A stretch of 64,000 nt of DNA from JAICKM01 sp050998805 (GCA_050998805.1 JBPCPV010000029.1:35689-99688); one strand, 5' to 3'. Shown: positions 15,477 through 24,973, numbered from the stretch's first letter. The notes: generated by a model from the sequence alone, not told the origin. Numbers and translations are program-made.

Positions 15477-18428
15477 TCAGGGGCCGCACTCCTGCTCTGA
15501 TAAGCCAGCGGCCTGGTCGAGCGTCGGCCTCCAGGTCGTTTCCGGCAGGAGGTTAGCGAACGGCCATAGGAAGGCCGAGGGGATAATCGAGCGGGTATAG
15601 CCTGGAGGAGTCCAGTAGAGGTGCATATAGGAAGCGGCGGGCTTGTCGCTGTCCTGCATGAGCAGGCGGATCTGGTGCCAACCGGCAGCTAGGCGAAGCT
15701 GGGCCTCACCGAGCCTGCCCGACACCACGTTGCGTATGACTAGTTCCCCATCCAGATAGAGGCGGAATTTGCCCGTCTGTTTGCCGGCGAAACCGTAGGT
15801 GCCGGTCATCGGTATGTAGAGTTGTCCGATCCACTCGGCGGTATAGGGCAGGGGCAATGGCGGTGCGTCCGCCGTGAAACAGTCGTCTACCTGTGTATCG
15901 ATCCGCTGGGCCGCGACCGGCACACCGAAACTGATGCCGTTGCGGAACAGGACGGTCAGTCCACTCGGCTCGACCCTGCGTGGGTCGAAGAGGTTTGCTG
16001 TCGGTATCGCTTCGGATCGGCCCCCGTGTGAAGTATCGGCTGGTGTCCTGACCAACTGAGAGATGCCGATCGCCGTCTTCACAGTGTCGGTGACGATGAT
16101 GCTGTGCAGGCCGGTTGCCAGCCAGATAGGGATGCCTGGGGGTCGGCTATAGCCGTCGAGCAGGAAGCCGGAGGAGTCGGCTGTCCCGCCGGCCGGCTGC
16201 CACTCATAAGTGTAACCGGCCCACTCGTCCACCCGTAGTGTCGCAGTGAGATAGACTGTGCCTGGACCGGCGATTTCCCGGCTCCAATCGAACTCGAGGC
16301 CGGGTATCTTCAACTCCTCGCGGGGTTGAGCGGCCCCCGGAGCGTAGACGGCCGCATGGACGCCTTGCGCGGCTTCGATGTCGGCTGCCGGTATAGAGAC
16401 GGTGTAGAGCATAGGTCGCGGATCATGTGGCACCAACAGGAGATCCACCGTCGCGTGCGGATAGAGTCGTGTAAGGGTGGGCACCTCGCGCTCAGAGACA
16501 GGGTGGAGCAGGACTGTGGCATCGCGATTCCCGTTTAGCGGGATTGTGTGTTTCCACTCGACGACCTGGGCACCGGGTGCCAAGTAGGCGACGGCAGCCG
16601 GATAGCGTCCGACTTCCTTGTAGTAGTAAGGCAAATCAACGTAAATATCGCGGGTCGCGGAGTAATGCGCTAGATAGTGTCCTATTTCGGCTAATGGGCT
16701 GTTCATTTCCCAGGCGACCGTGCGGTCATTGACCTGTAGCACGAAGTATCGGTAGAGCGTCATGCTGCCTGCCCCGGCCACCACCACGAATATGCCGATC
16801 GCGCTCACCAGTCCGGCGAACTGTGCCGACCGGCGCGGGTCCGCCATGCTCCTTGCCCGTATACGCAGCCGAGCGAGCGCGCTGCTTACTATCTTTAAGA
16901 CATCGCCGAGGAAGATGCCGGCGACCAGAACAGTGACCACACTGTTTTCTATAGTGCGTTGTGAATGGGGAGCATCCTTCGAGAATACCCCCCCGACCAT
17001 AGAGAAAAGCAGCCAGATCACCGGGAAGAAATACTGCTTCTGCCTGGCCCGCAACAAACAACTGCCGATGCCGGCGAGGAAGAGCGCCGCCGTCACCCAA
17101 TCGAGCATCGGTGCCAAAGGCAGGTTCTGCTTGGGGTTGTCGTCGCCGACCCAGTTGAACATCAGTAGGTGCTTGGCGATGTTTGTCTGTAGGATGTCGG
17201 GCTGTGCTGCCTGAATATCGGGGCGGAAGATCGAAACCGTGCCAATGCGGGTGTTGAATATGTCAGGCTTCTCGCCGGCAAAGAGCGCGACCGGCAAAAA
17301 GCTGAGCAGCGCCCCCAGGAGAAAGAACCCGGCACCTGCGCGCAGCGCCGGAAGCAGGTGTCTTCGCTCGGTAATGAACATATGCACTAACATGACCAGC
17401 AACACCATCGGCACCAACATGCCGATATAGTACATTTGCAAGACCAGGCCGAGGAGGACTCCCGCGCCCGCGAAATATCCGAGCCGCCCGGTACGCAGAG
17501 CTTGGAACACGCAGAGATAGATAGCCACATCAAGTGCAACAGTCGGCACGGTGTCTACACCGTAGCGGCTGAAGGTGATGTTCCAGGCAGACACAGAGAG
17601 CAGGCCGGCGGCGGCCAGCCCGGTTCGCTGGCCGTAGAGCCTCGCGCCGATTAAGTAGATCAGAGGGGCGAGTGCCGCGCCGGCCAGGGCGGGCAGCAGG
17701 CGCACCGGCCAGGCCAGGTTCCCGAAGAGCCTCACTGCGAGGCCGACGAAGTAGAAGAAGAGTGCGCCCATCTGGGTGTAACCGCTGATGAAGGTGAGAT
17801 GCGCGCCGCCGGGCGCGACCAGTTGCCGGGCCACGATGCCGTTCTGCGCTTCATCGAACCAAAGCCCCGGGGGTGCCTGCTCCAGGTTGACTACGCGCAG
17901 CAACAATGCAAAGACGAATAACCCCGCGATCAGCGCCCATTCGCGGCGGCGCGGCAGGCGGTCTGCCGGCGGGTCAGCCTCGTTACCCTCAACCGGAGCC
18001 GGGGTGTTGCGCTCCCAGACGACGAAGGCAAGTGCAAAGAGCAGCAACGACACCAAATAGAGGAGCCAGGAGCCATCGTTCACCGCCCAGCTTGCTGCGA
18101 CGGTCTGCGGGTCAGCCGCGTTCAGCATCCAAAATAGCGGTGCTGAGGCTGCGGCGCAAACGCAGGCACTCGTCAGGCAGCCAACGAAGAGCGTACGGTG
18201 CCGCATCTCCCGGACGCGGGATAGCAAGGGGGCCACGCCGGCCGGCACGAGACGCGGAGTCGGCCCCGCAGCGATTACCAACAGGATCGCCGCCAGGCCG
18301 AAGAGCAGCCAACTGGCGACAGGAGGGACAGAAAGCCCCTGGATGCGTGCGGCCTCAACGATGCCTTGCGCCAGGAAGGCCAACCCCAACGCGGATACCG
18401 CAAGTAGCCAGTTAGACGATTTCCACAC
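15477..18428 (-). CDS. Membrane glycosyltransferase (GT39/PMT-like) with C-terminal PA14 domain
   Basis: 983 aa from a GTG. After four N-terminal helices, the motif GLWFDEAQNG (~190-199) carries the acidic pair of GT-C enzymes of the ArnT/PMT/Rgt type, followed by about nine more membrane helices up to ~540. The remainder is extracellular, and residues ~840-950 match a PA14 domain (YIPMTGTYGF, then a strand with FRLYLDGE, then AGWHQIRL), which binds carbohydrate. GT-C plus PA14 would couple sugar transfer to sugar binding. The promoter at 18435-18464 leaves only 6 nt before the GTG, so the message is probably leaderless. Confidence 0.82.
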   Translation of the reverse strand: MWKSSNWLLAVSALGLAFLAQGIVEAARIQGLSVPPVASWLLFGLAAILLVIAAGPTPRLVPAGVAPLLSRVREMRHRTLFVGCLTSACVCAAASAPLFWMLNAADPQTVAASWAVNDGSWLLYLVSLLLFALAFVVWERNTPAPVEGNEADPPADRLPRRREWALIAGLFVFALLLRVVNLEQAPPGLWFDEAQNGIVARQLVAPGGAHLTFISGYTQMGALFFYFVGLAVRLFGNLAWPVRLLPALAGAALAPLIYLIGARLYGQRTGLAAAGLLSVSAWNITFSRYGVDTVPTVALDVAIYLCVFQALRTGRLGYFAGAGVLLGLVLQMYYIGMLVPMVLLVMLVHMFITERRHLLPALRAGAGFFLLGALLSFLPVALFAGEKPDIFNTRIGTVSIFRPDIQAAQPDILQTNIAKHLLMFNWVGDDNPKQNLPLAPMLDWVTAALFLAGIGSCLLRARQKQYFFPVIWLLFSMVGGVFSKDAPHSQRTIENSVVTVLVAGIFLGDVLKIVSSALARLRIRARSMADPRRSAQFAGLVSAIGIFVVVAGAGSMTLYRYFVLQVNDRTVAWEMNSPLAEIGHYLAHYSATRDIYVDLPYYYKEVGRYPAAVAYLAPGAQVVEWKHTIPLNGNRDATVLLHPVSEREVPTLTRLYPHATVDLLLVPHDPRPMLYTVSIPAADIEAAQGVHAAVYAPGAAQPREELKIPGLEFDWSREIAGPGTVYLTATLRVDEWAGYTYEWQPAGGTADSSGFLLDGYSRPPGIPIWLATGLHSIIVTDTVKTAIGISQLVRTPADTSHGGRSEAIPTANLFDPRRVEPSGLTVLFRNGISFGVPVAAQRIDTQVDDCFTADAPPLPLPYTAEWIGQLYIPMTGTYGFAGKQTGKFRLYLDGELVIRNVVSGRLGEAQLRLAAGWHQIRLLMQDSDKPAASYMHLYWTPPGYTRSIIPSAFLWPFANLLPETTWRPTLDQAAGLSEQECGP

Positions 18429-18434
18429 GTGCTA

Positions 18435-18464
18435 TTTATATCGCAGGTCGGCTTGTATTGTCAA
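18435..18464 (-). promoter_or_regulatory. Promoter of the PA14 glycosyltransferase gene
   Basis: Minus strand TTGACA (18459-18464), 18 nt, TATAAA (18435-18440), then 6 nt to the GTG at 18428. No Shine-Dalgarno sequence fits in between. Confidence 0.7.
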
Positions 18465-18498
18465 CGGCAGGCCGCGAGCGGGAAGGGGCAGCCCTTGT

Positions 18499-18528
18499 TT
18501 GACAGACGCCTACACCCAGCGCTATACT
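18499..18528 (+). promoter_or_regulatory. Promoter of the CvpA-CAP/helicase operon
   Basis: TTGACA (18499-18504), 18 nt, TATACT (18523-18528). The expected start near 18535 rules out translation from the upstream part of the open frame and decides the choice of start codon. Confidence 0.7.
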
Positions 18529-18590
18529 GGCCCAACGAACGCGGAGTAGCTGATTGGCGTTGGGGTTGTTTGGGGGCTTTCTTGGCTGGA

Positions 18591-19553
18591 TTGAACTGGG
18601 TAGATTGGGCGCTGCTCGTGATGGTCGGCCTGACGGCAGCGGCAGCCACCGGCCGGGGCTTTTTGCAGGTCTCCGCGGGGTTGTTCGGCTTCTTGTTGAG
18701 CCTGGGCACCGCCCTCCTCTTCACCACGCCTGTCGCCGCATGGCTCGCCGGACACACAGGCTTGCCCGAACCCTGGACCCCGCCTGTCGCCTTCTTCGCC
18801 AGCTGGCTCGGCACCCAGATAGTCTACACCGCCGTCTCGCGGATACTGCTCGGGCGCAGCCTCTACAGGGCCGCCCGTTCGCCGCTGAACAGGTGGCTCG
18901 CGCTGTTGCCCGGCGCGCTCCAGGGTCTGCTCGTCGGCGGGCTGCTGCTGACGCTGCTCGCGCTCGCGCCGATCCCCGGCCTGCCCCACCAGGCGATCCT
19001 CGACTCGGAGATCGGGGGGCGGCTGGTGAGCGCGGCAGTGGACCTGGAGCGCCCGCTCGAAACCATCTTCGGCCCTGCCCTCCAGCAGACGCTCGGCTTC
19101 CTCACCGTCAAGCCCGAGATCGGGCCGGGGGAGACGGTTGCTCTCAAGTTCGAGGTGAGCGCGCCGACGACCGACGCGGACGCCGAAGAGCAGATGTTGA
19201 GCATGGTCAACGCGGAGCGCAGCAAGGCCGGTCTCCCGCCGTTGGCGATGGACCCACCGCTGCGCGACTTGGCGCGGGCGCACGGAGCCGACATGTTCCG
19301 GCAGGGCTACTTTTCGCACACTGGGCGCGATGGCCGCTCTCCGTTCGACCGTATGCGCGACGCAAACATCACCTACACCGCCGCAGGTGAGAACCTCGCG
19401 CTCGCGATCAGCACGGCGCGCGCCCACCAGGGGCTTATGAACAGCCCCGGCCACCGCGCGAACATCCTCAACCCCGCCTTCCGCCGAGTCGGCATCGGCG
19501 TGATGGACGGCGGCATCTACGGCAAGATGTTCGTCCAGGAGTTCACCGATTAG
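18591..19553 (+). CDS. CvpA-like membrane domain fused to a CAP/SCP domain
   Basis: 320 aa if it starts at the TTG at 18591 (MNWVDWALLVM), the usual opening of CvpA proteins; TTG at 18582, 5 nt after GGGGG, is the alternative. Residues ~1-150 form four membrane helices of the CvpA/colicin V production type. Residues ~200-320 are a YkwD-type CAP domain: MVNAERSKAGLPPL, HTGRDG, AGENLA and NSPGHRANIL, with the two His and the Glu of the CAP cavity. The topology places the CAP domain outside the cell. Its function (lipid binding or wall-related) is unknown. The stop overlaps the helicase start by 1 nt. Confidence 0.83.
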   Translation: MNWVDWALLVMVGLTAAAATGRGFLQVSAGLFGFLLSLGTALLFTTPVAAWLAGHTGLPEPWTPPVAFFASWLGTQIVYTAVSRILLGRSLYRAARSPLNRWLALLPGALQGLLVGGLLLTLLALAPIPGLPHQAILDSEIGGRLVSAAVDLERPLETIFGPALQQTLGFLTVKPEIGPGETVALKFEVSAPTTDADAEEQMLSMVNAERSKAGLPPLAMDPPLRDLARAHGADMFRQGYFSHTGRDGRSPFDRMRDANITYTAAGENLALAISTARAHQGLMNSPGHRANILNPAFRRVGIGVMDGGIYGKMFVQEFTD

Positions 19554-22500
19554 TGGCTTTCGACCCGAACGACAGGGAGCAACTCCTGGCGGCGTTCCGT
19601 GCGCGCTATCCCTTCGCGCTCGACGACTTCCAGGAGGAGGCGATAGGTCGCCTCGCAGACGGCGAGTCTGTGATGGTCGCCGCGCCGACCGGCACCGGCA
19701 AGACTGTGGTGGCCGAGTTCGGCGTCTTCCGCGCCCATGCTCGCGGCTGGCGTGTCATCTACACCACGCCGATCAAGGCGTTGAGCAACCAGAAGTTCCG
19801 CGACCTGCGGGTGCAGTACGGCGACGCCGTCGGCCTGCTCACCGGCGACATCGTGGAGAACCGCACCGGCTCGATCCTGATTATGACCACCGAGGTGCTG
19901 CGGAACATGCTCCTCCAGACCCCCTCCGAACTCTGGGGCGTCGGCTGCATCGTCTTCGACGAGATCCACTACCTCGCCGACAAAGAGCGCGGCACCACCT
20001 GGGAAGAGTCGATCATCATGTGCCCGCCCGACATCCAGCTTGCCTGTCTCTCCGCCACCGTCAGCAACGCCGGTGAGGTCGCCGGCTGGATCAGCCGCAC
20101 CCACAGCCTCATTCACCTCGTGACCCACTTCGAGCGGTCGGTGCCCTTGAACTATTACTACTACCTCGACGGCGAGCCGAACCTGGTGATCAACGCGGCC
20201 GGAGTGCAGGTGGCGAACTTTAAGGGCGTCGGCGGCGAGGTGCGGCTGAAGATGCGCGGCCCCGGAAGCTGGACCGCCGACGACGACGAGGACAACCGCC
20301 GCGCCCGCGAGCGCCCCGAGCCGACCCCGCGCGAGATCGTCGAGTCGCTCGAACGCCGCGACATGCTGCCGGCGATCTTCTTCCTGTTCAGCCGCCGCGA
20401 CTGCGAGGCAGCCGCCGAGGTCTGCGCGATGATGCGCTTCCAGGCGTCCCACGAGCCTGCCGCCCGCAAGCGGATCGAGGCGGTGCTCACAAGCTACCTC
20501 AACAGGCTCGACCCCGAAGATCGCAGCCTCGAACAGGTCAAGACGGTGTTATATTTAGCCCGGCGCGGCCTCGGCTTCCACCATGCCGGTCTGCTGCCGA
20601 TACTCAAGCAGCTGGTCGAGGAGCTGTTCAGCGCGGGGCTAATGCGGGTCGTCTTCGCCACAGACACGCTCGCGCTCGGCATCAACATGCCGGCCCGCAG
20701 CGTCGTGATCGGGCGGATGTCGAAGTGGGACGGTGTGTCCCGCCGCCCGCTGATCCCGAACGAGTTCCAGCAGATGGCTGGCCGCGCGGGGCGCAGGGGG
20801 ATCGACAAGCAGGGCCATGTGATAATCCCGTACAGCCCCTGGGTCTCGTTCACCGACGCCCTCGCGATCGCAACGGGGCCGTTGCTGCCGGTCGAGAGCG
20901 CGTTCACGGTTCGCTACAACACCATCCTCAACCTCTGGGACGCCCCGCGCGGCGACCGCGTGCTCGCCGTGATGCGCCATAGCCTCTTGCAGTTCCAGCA
21001 ATCGCGCCGCCTCTTCGACGTGGAGGCGTCCGTCGCCGAGTGGGACGCGGCACTCGAAGCCAACCCGACCGGCTGCCTGATCGGGCTACCCGCCGGAGAG
21101 GATCTGCTCGACGAGTACGAGGCTCTGGGCCGAGCGGTACAGACCGGGCGCGACAGGTCGCGCAAACTCAGTGCCGCCCGTGAGCGGCTCGAAGCCAAGC
21201 GCACCTCGCTCCCCTGGCCCCGCCCCGACCGGGAGACGCTGCGCCGCCTATTTCGCGTCTTCCCGAAGGGCGGGCTTGTCCACATCGAAAACCGGGGCTG
21301 GGCCGTCTACCTGGCCTCGCGCCTCGGAGTTGCCGGCCTCTTTTGGTTGGGAGACAGGGTGATCGCCGTCCCGAACTACAGCAGCATTGACTACATCCCG
21401 CCCGCCCGCCCCCAGATTGCCCTACCGACCGAGTTGAGCGACCTGGCTGAAGCCGGCACCGCCATGCCGGTCGGCGAGGGCATCCCAGTCAGCCACGAGG
21501 CGCGGGAGTGGATGGCCGAGCAGTTGGCCGGTATAGATCTGCCGGACCTCGAGCAGTGGATCGCCGACCACCAGCAGCAGCAGAGCGTCGAACTTGACGC
21601 GCAGCTCGCGCAGTTCGACACCCAGGTGGCCGGGGCCGGAGAGTACCTGCGCCGGGTTGTCGCGGAGGAGCGGGTGCATCCCTGCCATACCTGCCCTGTT
21701 CGGAAGCAGCACCGAAGCCGCAGACGGGAGCGAGCGCGCATCGAGGCGGGGCGGCAGCAGGCGGTGGACTTCCTCGACGCCAGGCGGAACTATGAGGACA
21801 CACGCCTCCAAACTCTGCTCGACGGGCTGATCGGCGTGCTTCAACGCTTCTACTACCTCGACGCCGAGGGCCGCACCACCGACAAAGCGCCCCGCCTGAT
21901 GGACCTCTTCGACACCAACTCGCTGATGATCTGCGAACTGCTCGAAGCAAGCTACCTCGACGGCCTGCACCCCGCCGATCTGGCAGAGGTTTTCTCCTGG
22001 TTCGCCTACGACCGCGATGTGGACTTCCGCAACCGCAATTTGCTGCCCGGCCAGCTTGTCAACCTGCGGCGGAGGCTCGACGAATTGCAGCGGGAGATCT
22101 TCTTCATCGAGCGCCGCCACGGGCTGATGATCACCACCGGCTACAACTCGTATTTCTTCGGCACGGTGCGCGCCTGGTGCCGGGGGGCCGACATGGCAAG
22201 CCTGCTTGCGAAGGTCGAGTTGAGCGAGGGCGACATCGTGATGACGATGACCAAGACGCTCGACCTGATGCGCCAGGTGCGCGAGATGCTGGTGCGCCAC
22301 GAGCCTGACGCGCCCCTCGTCGTCGCCCTCCGCGAGGCCGACCACCTGTTGCGCCGGGGCGTTGTCCAGCTCGTGAACAGCCTCGGCTTCGTCGAGAGCA
22401 CGCCCGCCTCAGAGACCGCCGCCTCCACAGCGCCCGCAAGCCCGGACACTCCGCCGACAGCCCTTGCCGCCCGCGCCGACACCGGCTTCGCCGACATAGA

Positions 22501-22612
22501 CCGTATGCTCAACCGCCTCGCAGACCCGAAGTTGGCCCCACCCCTTATCCCGCCCCGCGACGCCGACCTACAGCACCCAGCGCGCCGCCCGCCTAAGCGC
22601 GGCAAGAGGTAG
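19553..22612 (+). CDS. Ski2/Mtr4-like superfamily 2 helicase
   Basis: 1019 aa from a GTG. Walker A is APTGTGKT (~43-50), motif Ia is TTPIKALSNQK, motif II DEIH, motif III SAT, and motif VI is QMAGRAGRRGID. This set places it with the Ski2/Mtr4/HelY RNA helicases rather than with RecQ or UvrD. A long C-terminal region (~600-1000) holds an arch-like Arg-rich part with a Cys pair (HPCHTCPV) and a DSHCT-like helical end, then a Pro/Ala tail. It unwinds RNA or RNA-DNA 3' to 5' with ATP. Coupled to the CvpA-CAP gene. Confidence 0.9.
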   Translation: MAFDPNDREQLLAAFRARYPFALDDFQEEAIGRLADGESVMVAAPTGTGKTVVAEFGVFRAHARGWRVIYTTPIKALSNQKFRDLRVQYGDAVGLLTGDIVENRTGSILIMTTEVLRNMLLQTPSELWGVGCIVFDEIHYLADKERGTTWEESIIMCPPDIQLACLSATVSNAGEVAGWISRTHSLIHLVTHFERSVPLNYYYYLDGEPNLVINAAGVQVANFKGVGGEVRLKMRGPGSWTADDDEDNRRARERPEPTPREIVESLERRDMLPAIFFLFSRRDCEAAAEVCAMMRFQASHEPAARKRIEAVLTSYLNRLDPEDRSLEQVKTVLYLARRGLGFHHAGLLPILKQLVEELFSAGLMRVVFATDTLALGINMPARSVVIGRMSKWDGVSRRPLIPNEFQQMAGRAGRRGIDKQGHVIIPYSPWVSFTDALAIATGPLLPVESAFTVRYNTILNLWDAPRGDRVLAVMRHSLLQFQQSRRLFDVEASVAEWDAALEANPTGCLIGLPAGEDLLDEYEALGRAVQTGRDRSRKLSAARERLEAKRTSLPWPRPDRETLRRLFRVFPKGGLVHIENRGWAVYLASRLGVAGLFWLGDRVIAVPNYSSIDYIPPARPQIALPTELSDLAEAGTAMPVGEGIPVSHEAREWMAEQLAGIDLPDLEQWIADHQQQQSVELDAQLAQFDTQVAGAGEYLRRVVAEERVHPCHTCPVRKQHRSRRRERARIEAGRQQAVDFLDARRNYEDTRLQTLLDGLIGVLQRFYYLDAEGRTTDKAPRLMDLFDTNSLMICELLEASYLDGLHPADLAEVFSWFAYDRDVDFRNRNLLPGQLVNLRRRLDELQREIFFIERRHGLMITTGYNSYFFGTVRAWCRGADMASLLAKVELSEGDIVMTMTKTLDLMRQVREMLVRHEPDAPLVVALREADHLLRRGVVQLVNSLGFVESTPASETAASTAPASPDTPPTALAARADTGFADIDRMLNRLADPKLAPPLIPPRDADLQHPARRPPKRGKR

Positions 22613-22628
22613 AAGGCGGACGAGTTGT

Positions 22629-22660
22629 CAGCCGTCAGCGTTCAGCCGTCAGCTTATCAG
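22629..22660. repeat. Short CAGCCGTCAGC direct repeats
   Basis: Two CAGCCGTCAGC units with a TCAG-rich tail lie just before the larger intergenic repeat. Related units occur at 31090-31112 and, on the other strand, at 43051-43083 and 43313-43350. Confidence 0.6.
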
Positions 22661-22664
22661 TGAT

Positions 22665-23024
22665 CTATCAGCTTTCGAGGGCTGCGCCAGGCACGTCGGG
22701 CGACCTCCAGCTTGTAGTTCGTGCCTGGGGGCTTATTATAGATAGCATTTCGCGCAATCATCTTCTCAGGCACACAATGGCCCACTATTTTTCCTCTTCA
22801 TGCCGAAATATACTCCGATCGGAGTATTTTTGGAAAACCGGGCAAAACCCGCGGGCAAGTCTTCCGGCGCGGCCCCGCGCCATTCTGTTTTCAGGCACGG
22901 ATTAGGGCGTTTTCGCCCCGCTATTTTTACCCTCTCACTTTATATATCCATTTCGGGGGCCATTTACTGCAAGATTTTGCCCCTAAAACGGGAGGCGGGG
23001 CGAAAGATACTCCAAATGGAGTAG
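22665..23024. repeat. ~360-bp intergenic repeat, copy 1
   Basis: This stretch between two convergent genes is shared with 48236-48600. Common blocks in the same order are an opening TATCAGCTTTCG, a TTCGTGCCTGG, a perfect 18-bp palindrome at 22810-22827 followed by a T run, ACCGGGCAAAA, a 36-bp identical block at 22918-22953, and a closing CGAAAGATACTCC at ~23003. The blocks between have diverged. No long ORF spans it; a short frame with ILRSEYF and TGQNP is shared by the two copies but may reflect nucleotide conservation only. No other gene lies between 22613 and 23094. Confidence 0.8.
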
Positions 23025-23094
23025 GCCGATGGCGGAAGCAGGGCGGGGACGAGGAGGTGTGCAATGTGGACTATTGACGGCACCTACTGTCTAT

Positions 23095-24273
23095 CTATGG
23101 GACTACAGGCGCAGGAGTCGGCGAAGGAGGGCGGGGCGTCGAGGTAGAATGAGCGGCGGTTGCCGTGGGGTCCGCCGCCGTTGGGGTTGCGGCGTGTGGT
23201 GTCGCTGTTGAGGCGGGCTGGGTTGGCGTGGACGGTAGCTGGGTTGCGGTCGGCTGCGCCAGGGTCGGGGTTGGAGGCAGCGGTGTTGCCGTCGAGGGTT
23301 GCTGGGTCGGGGTTGGAGGCAGCGGTGTTGCCGTCGGGGGTTGCTGGGTCGGGGTGGACGGCAACGCAGTCGCAGTTGGGGCCAGCTGGGTTGGCGGGAC
23401 CGGCAACTGAGTTGCGGTCGCGGGCGGCTGGGTTAATGTCGGTGGTGCCTGCGTTGCTGTCGGCTGCGCGGCGGTCGGGGTTGCGGTTGGTGTGAACGGA
23501 GCCGCGGTGTTTGTCGGCCCCGGCGTGGGCGTGCTCGTCGCCTGCGGCCCCTGAGTTCGCGTCGGCTCCGCTGCCGGCGTAGGTGTGGCAAGCTGGGGAG
23601 GGACGGGTGTGGCAGTGGCCTCTGGGGTCGGCACCTCGGTGGGCTGCGGCGGCTCAGTCGGCAGGGGCGGCTCCGTCGGCGACGGCTCCGGTGGAGCTGC
23701 TGTGGCACTCGGCTCGGCAGCCGGCAGCGAAGTCTGCGTCGAGCGAGAGGGCGGTGCCGGGGCTGTCGGCAGTTCAGACGGCGCGACCGGCGGGCTGGTC
23801 ACCGTCGGGGGCGGCGGACCGATGGGCGCACCCGGCAGCGGCGTCACTGTAGCGAGCGGCGGCAGCGTCGGATAGCCCGACGGAAGCCCGGTCGGCGTGT
23901 CGTCGGTGGCGCTGGGAGCGGGGCGGTGGGTTGGCGTGACTACGCTCGTCAGAGAAACAGGAGCGGTCGCAAAAGACAGGACGGGAGTCGGGGAGGCAGG
24001 CGTTATGGCCGGCAGGCCGGACCGCGCTTTCCAGGGCTGCCAGACGGCGAGCAGTGCGCCCGCCGCGACCAGCAGAACCGCCGCCGCAAAGTACGCGCCT
24101 CCGGCAGGCGTGAGGCCAAACCGGCGGGGTCGCGGCTCCGAGGACGGCCAGCCGCCCCGGGCGTCGTCTGTGAACTCGGGGTAGGTGCCTGCCACTCGCG
24201 CGCGCTGGTCGGTAGCCTCCGGCTCCGAGCCTGTCTCGAATCCCCCCTCGTTACCGTGATACGGCTCAGACAT
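23095..24273 (-). CDS. Single-pass membrane protein with Pro/Thr/Ala-rich tail
   Basis: 392 aa. A hydrophilic N-terminus of ~55 residues is followed by one membrane helix (~57-78) and ~310 residues made almost only of Pro, Thr, Ala and Ser, including near-identical units such as TATPLPPTPTQQPSTATPL. The low complexity is mirrored by DNA repeats at ~23220-23400. No domain is recognisable. Such tails are usually extracellular and may be O-glycosylated or span the wall. It is 28 nt downstream of the cupredoxin lipoprotein gene on the same strand. Confidence 0.7.
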   Translation of the reverse strand: MSEPYHGNEGGFETGSEPEATDQRARVAGTYPEFTDDARGGWPSSEPRPRRFGLTPAGGAYFAAAVLLVAAGALLAVWQPWKARSGLPAITPASPTPVLSFATAPVSLTSVVTPTHRPAPSATDDTPTGLPSGYPTLPPLATVTPLPGAPIGPPPPTVTSPPVAPSELPTAPAPPSRSTQTSLPAAEPSATAAPPEPSPTEPPLPTEPPQPTEVPTPEATATPVPPQLATPTPAAEPTRTQGPQATSTPTPGPTNTAAPFTPTATPTAAQPTATQAPPTLTQPPATATQLPVPPTQLAPTATALPSTPTQQPPTATPLPPTPTQQPSTATPLPPTPTLAQPTATQLPSTPTQPASTATPHAATPTAADPTATAAHSTSTPRPPSPTPAPVVP

Positions 24274-24301
24274 CCCTGCTCCCTCGGCGCCCCGCTTGCC
24301 T

Positions 24302-24973
24302 CTATTTCACCACGACTGTGCTGATCATAATGTCCGGATGGAGTGTACAAATCACGGTTATGGTGCCCGGAGTGTCAAAGACGCGGCTGTACACATCGCC
24401 TGTGTGCAGGATGTCGGAGGTCCATGTCACGTTCTTGTCGGCCACGGTGTGATCGGTCGGGCCGGCGTTCGTCCAGACGACTTTCGTGCCCCGCACGATG
24501 GTGAGGATAGGCGGGTCGAAGCCGAAGTCGTACACTCTGACGTTGACGAGTTTCGGCGCGGGCTTAGGTGTGGGCGGCCTGGCTGTCGGCGGTAAGGGTC
24601 GGGGAGTTGGACGCACCGTGGGCCGAGCAGGCGGGGTTGTGCCGGTCGGCGGGGCCGAGGTCGGCGGCGCGGGTGCGGTGTTAGTCGGCGGGGCGACAGT
24701 CGGAGGCGCGGTTGCCGTCGTGTCTGTCGCCGCAGGTGCGGCTGCGGTGGTGTCTGTGGCCGCCGGTGGTGCGGGGGGCGTGTCGGTCGCAGCCGGGACC
24801 GCTGTGGACGCCGGAGGCGCTGCGGTCGGCGCGGGCAACGTGTTGGTTGGTGCCGCCGTTGGGGAGGGCTGCGCCGTCGGCGTAGCATCGCCACACGCTG
24901 CGAGCGTGAGGGTTACTGCGCCCGCCAATACGAGCAGGGCAGCCCGTCCGAGGTGGATCTGTTTGCGCTTCAT
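24302..24973 (-). CDS. Cupredoxin-type blue copper lipoprotein
   Basis: 223 aa from the ATG at 24973 with GAGGAGA upstream. A signal peptide ends in the lipobox TLAAC (Cys27). Residues ~30-135 are a Pro/Thr/Ala linker. Residues ~140-223 are a plastocyanin-like fold with the type 1 copper ligands His175, Cys209, His212 and Met216 (CTLHPDIM), so copper binding is likely. It probably carries electrons at the outer face of the membrane. Amicyanin- and plastocyanin-like domains share this ligand order. The partner oxidase or reductase is not in the window. Confidence 0.88.
   Translation of the reverse strand: MKRKQIHLGRAALLVLAGAVTLTLAACGDATPTAQPSPTAAPTNTLPAPTAAPPASTAVPAATDTPPAPPAATDTTAAAPAATDTTATAPPTVAPPTNTAPAPPTSAPPTGTTPPARPTVRPTPRPLPPTARPPTPKPAPKLVNVRVYDFGFDPPILTIVRGTKVVWTNAGPTDHTVADKNVTWTSDILHTGDVYSRVFDTPGTITVICTLHPDIMISTVVVK

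Noticed and set aside
22800..23024. 74-aa ORF in repeat copy 1
   Set aside because: Copy 2 does not keep this frame, so it is not supported as a gene.
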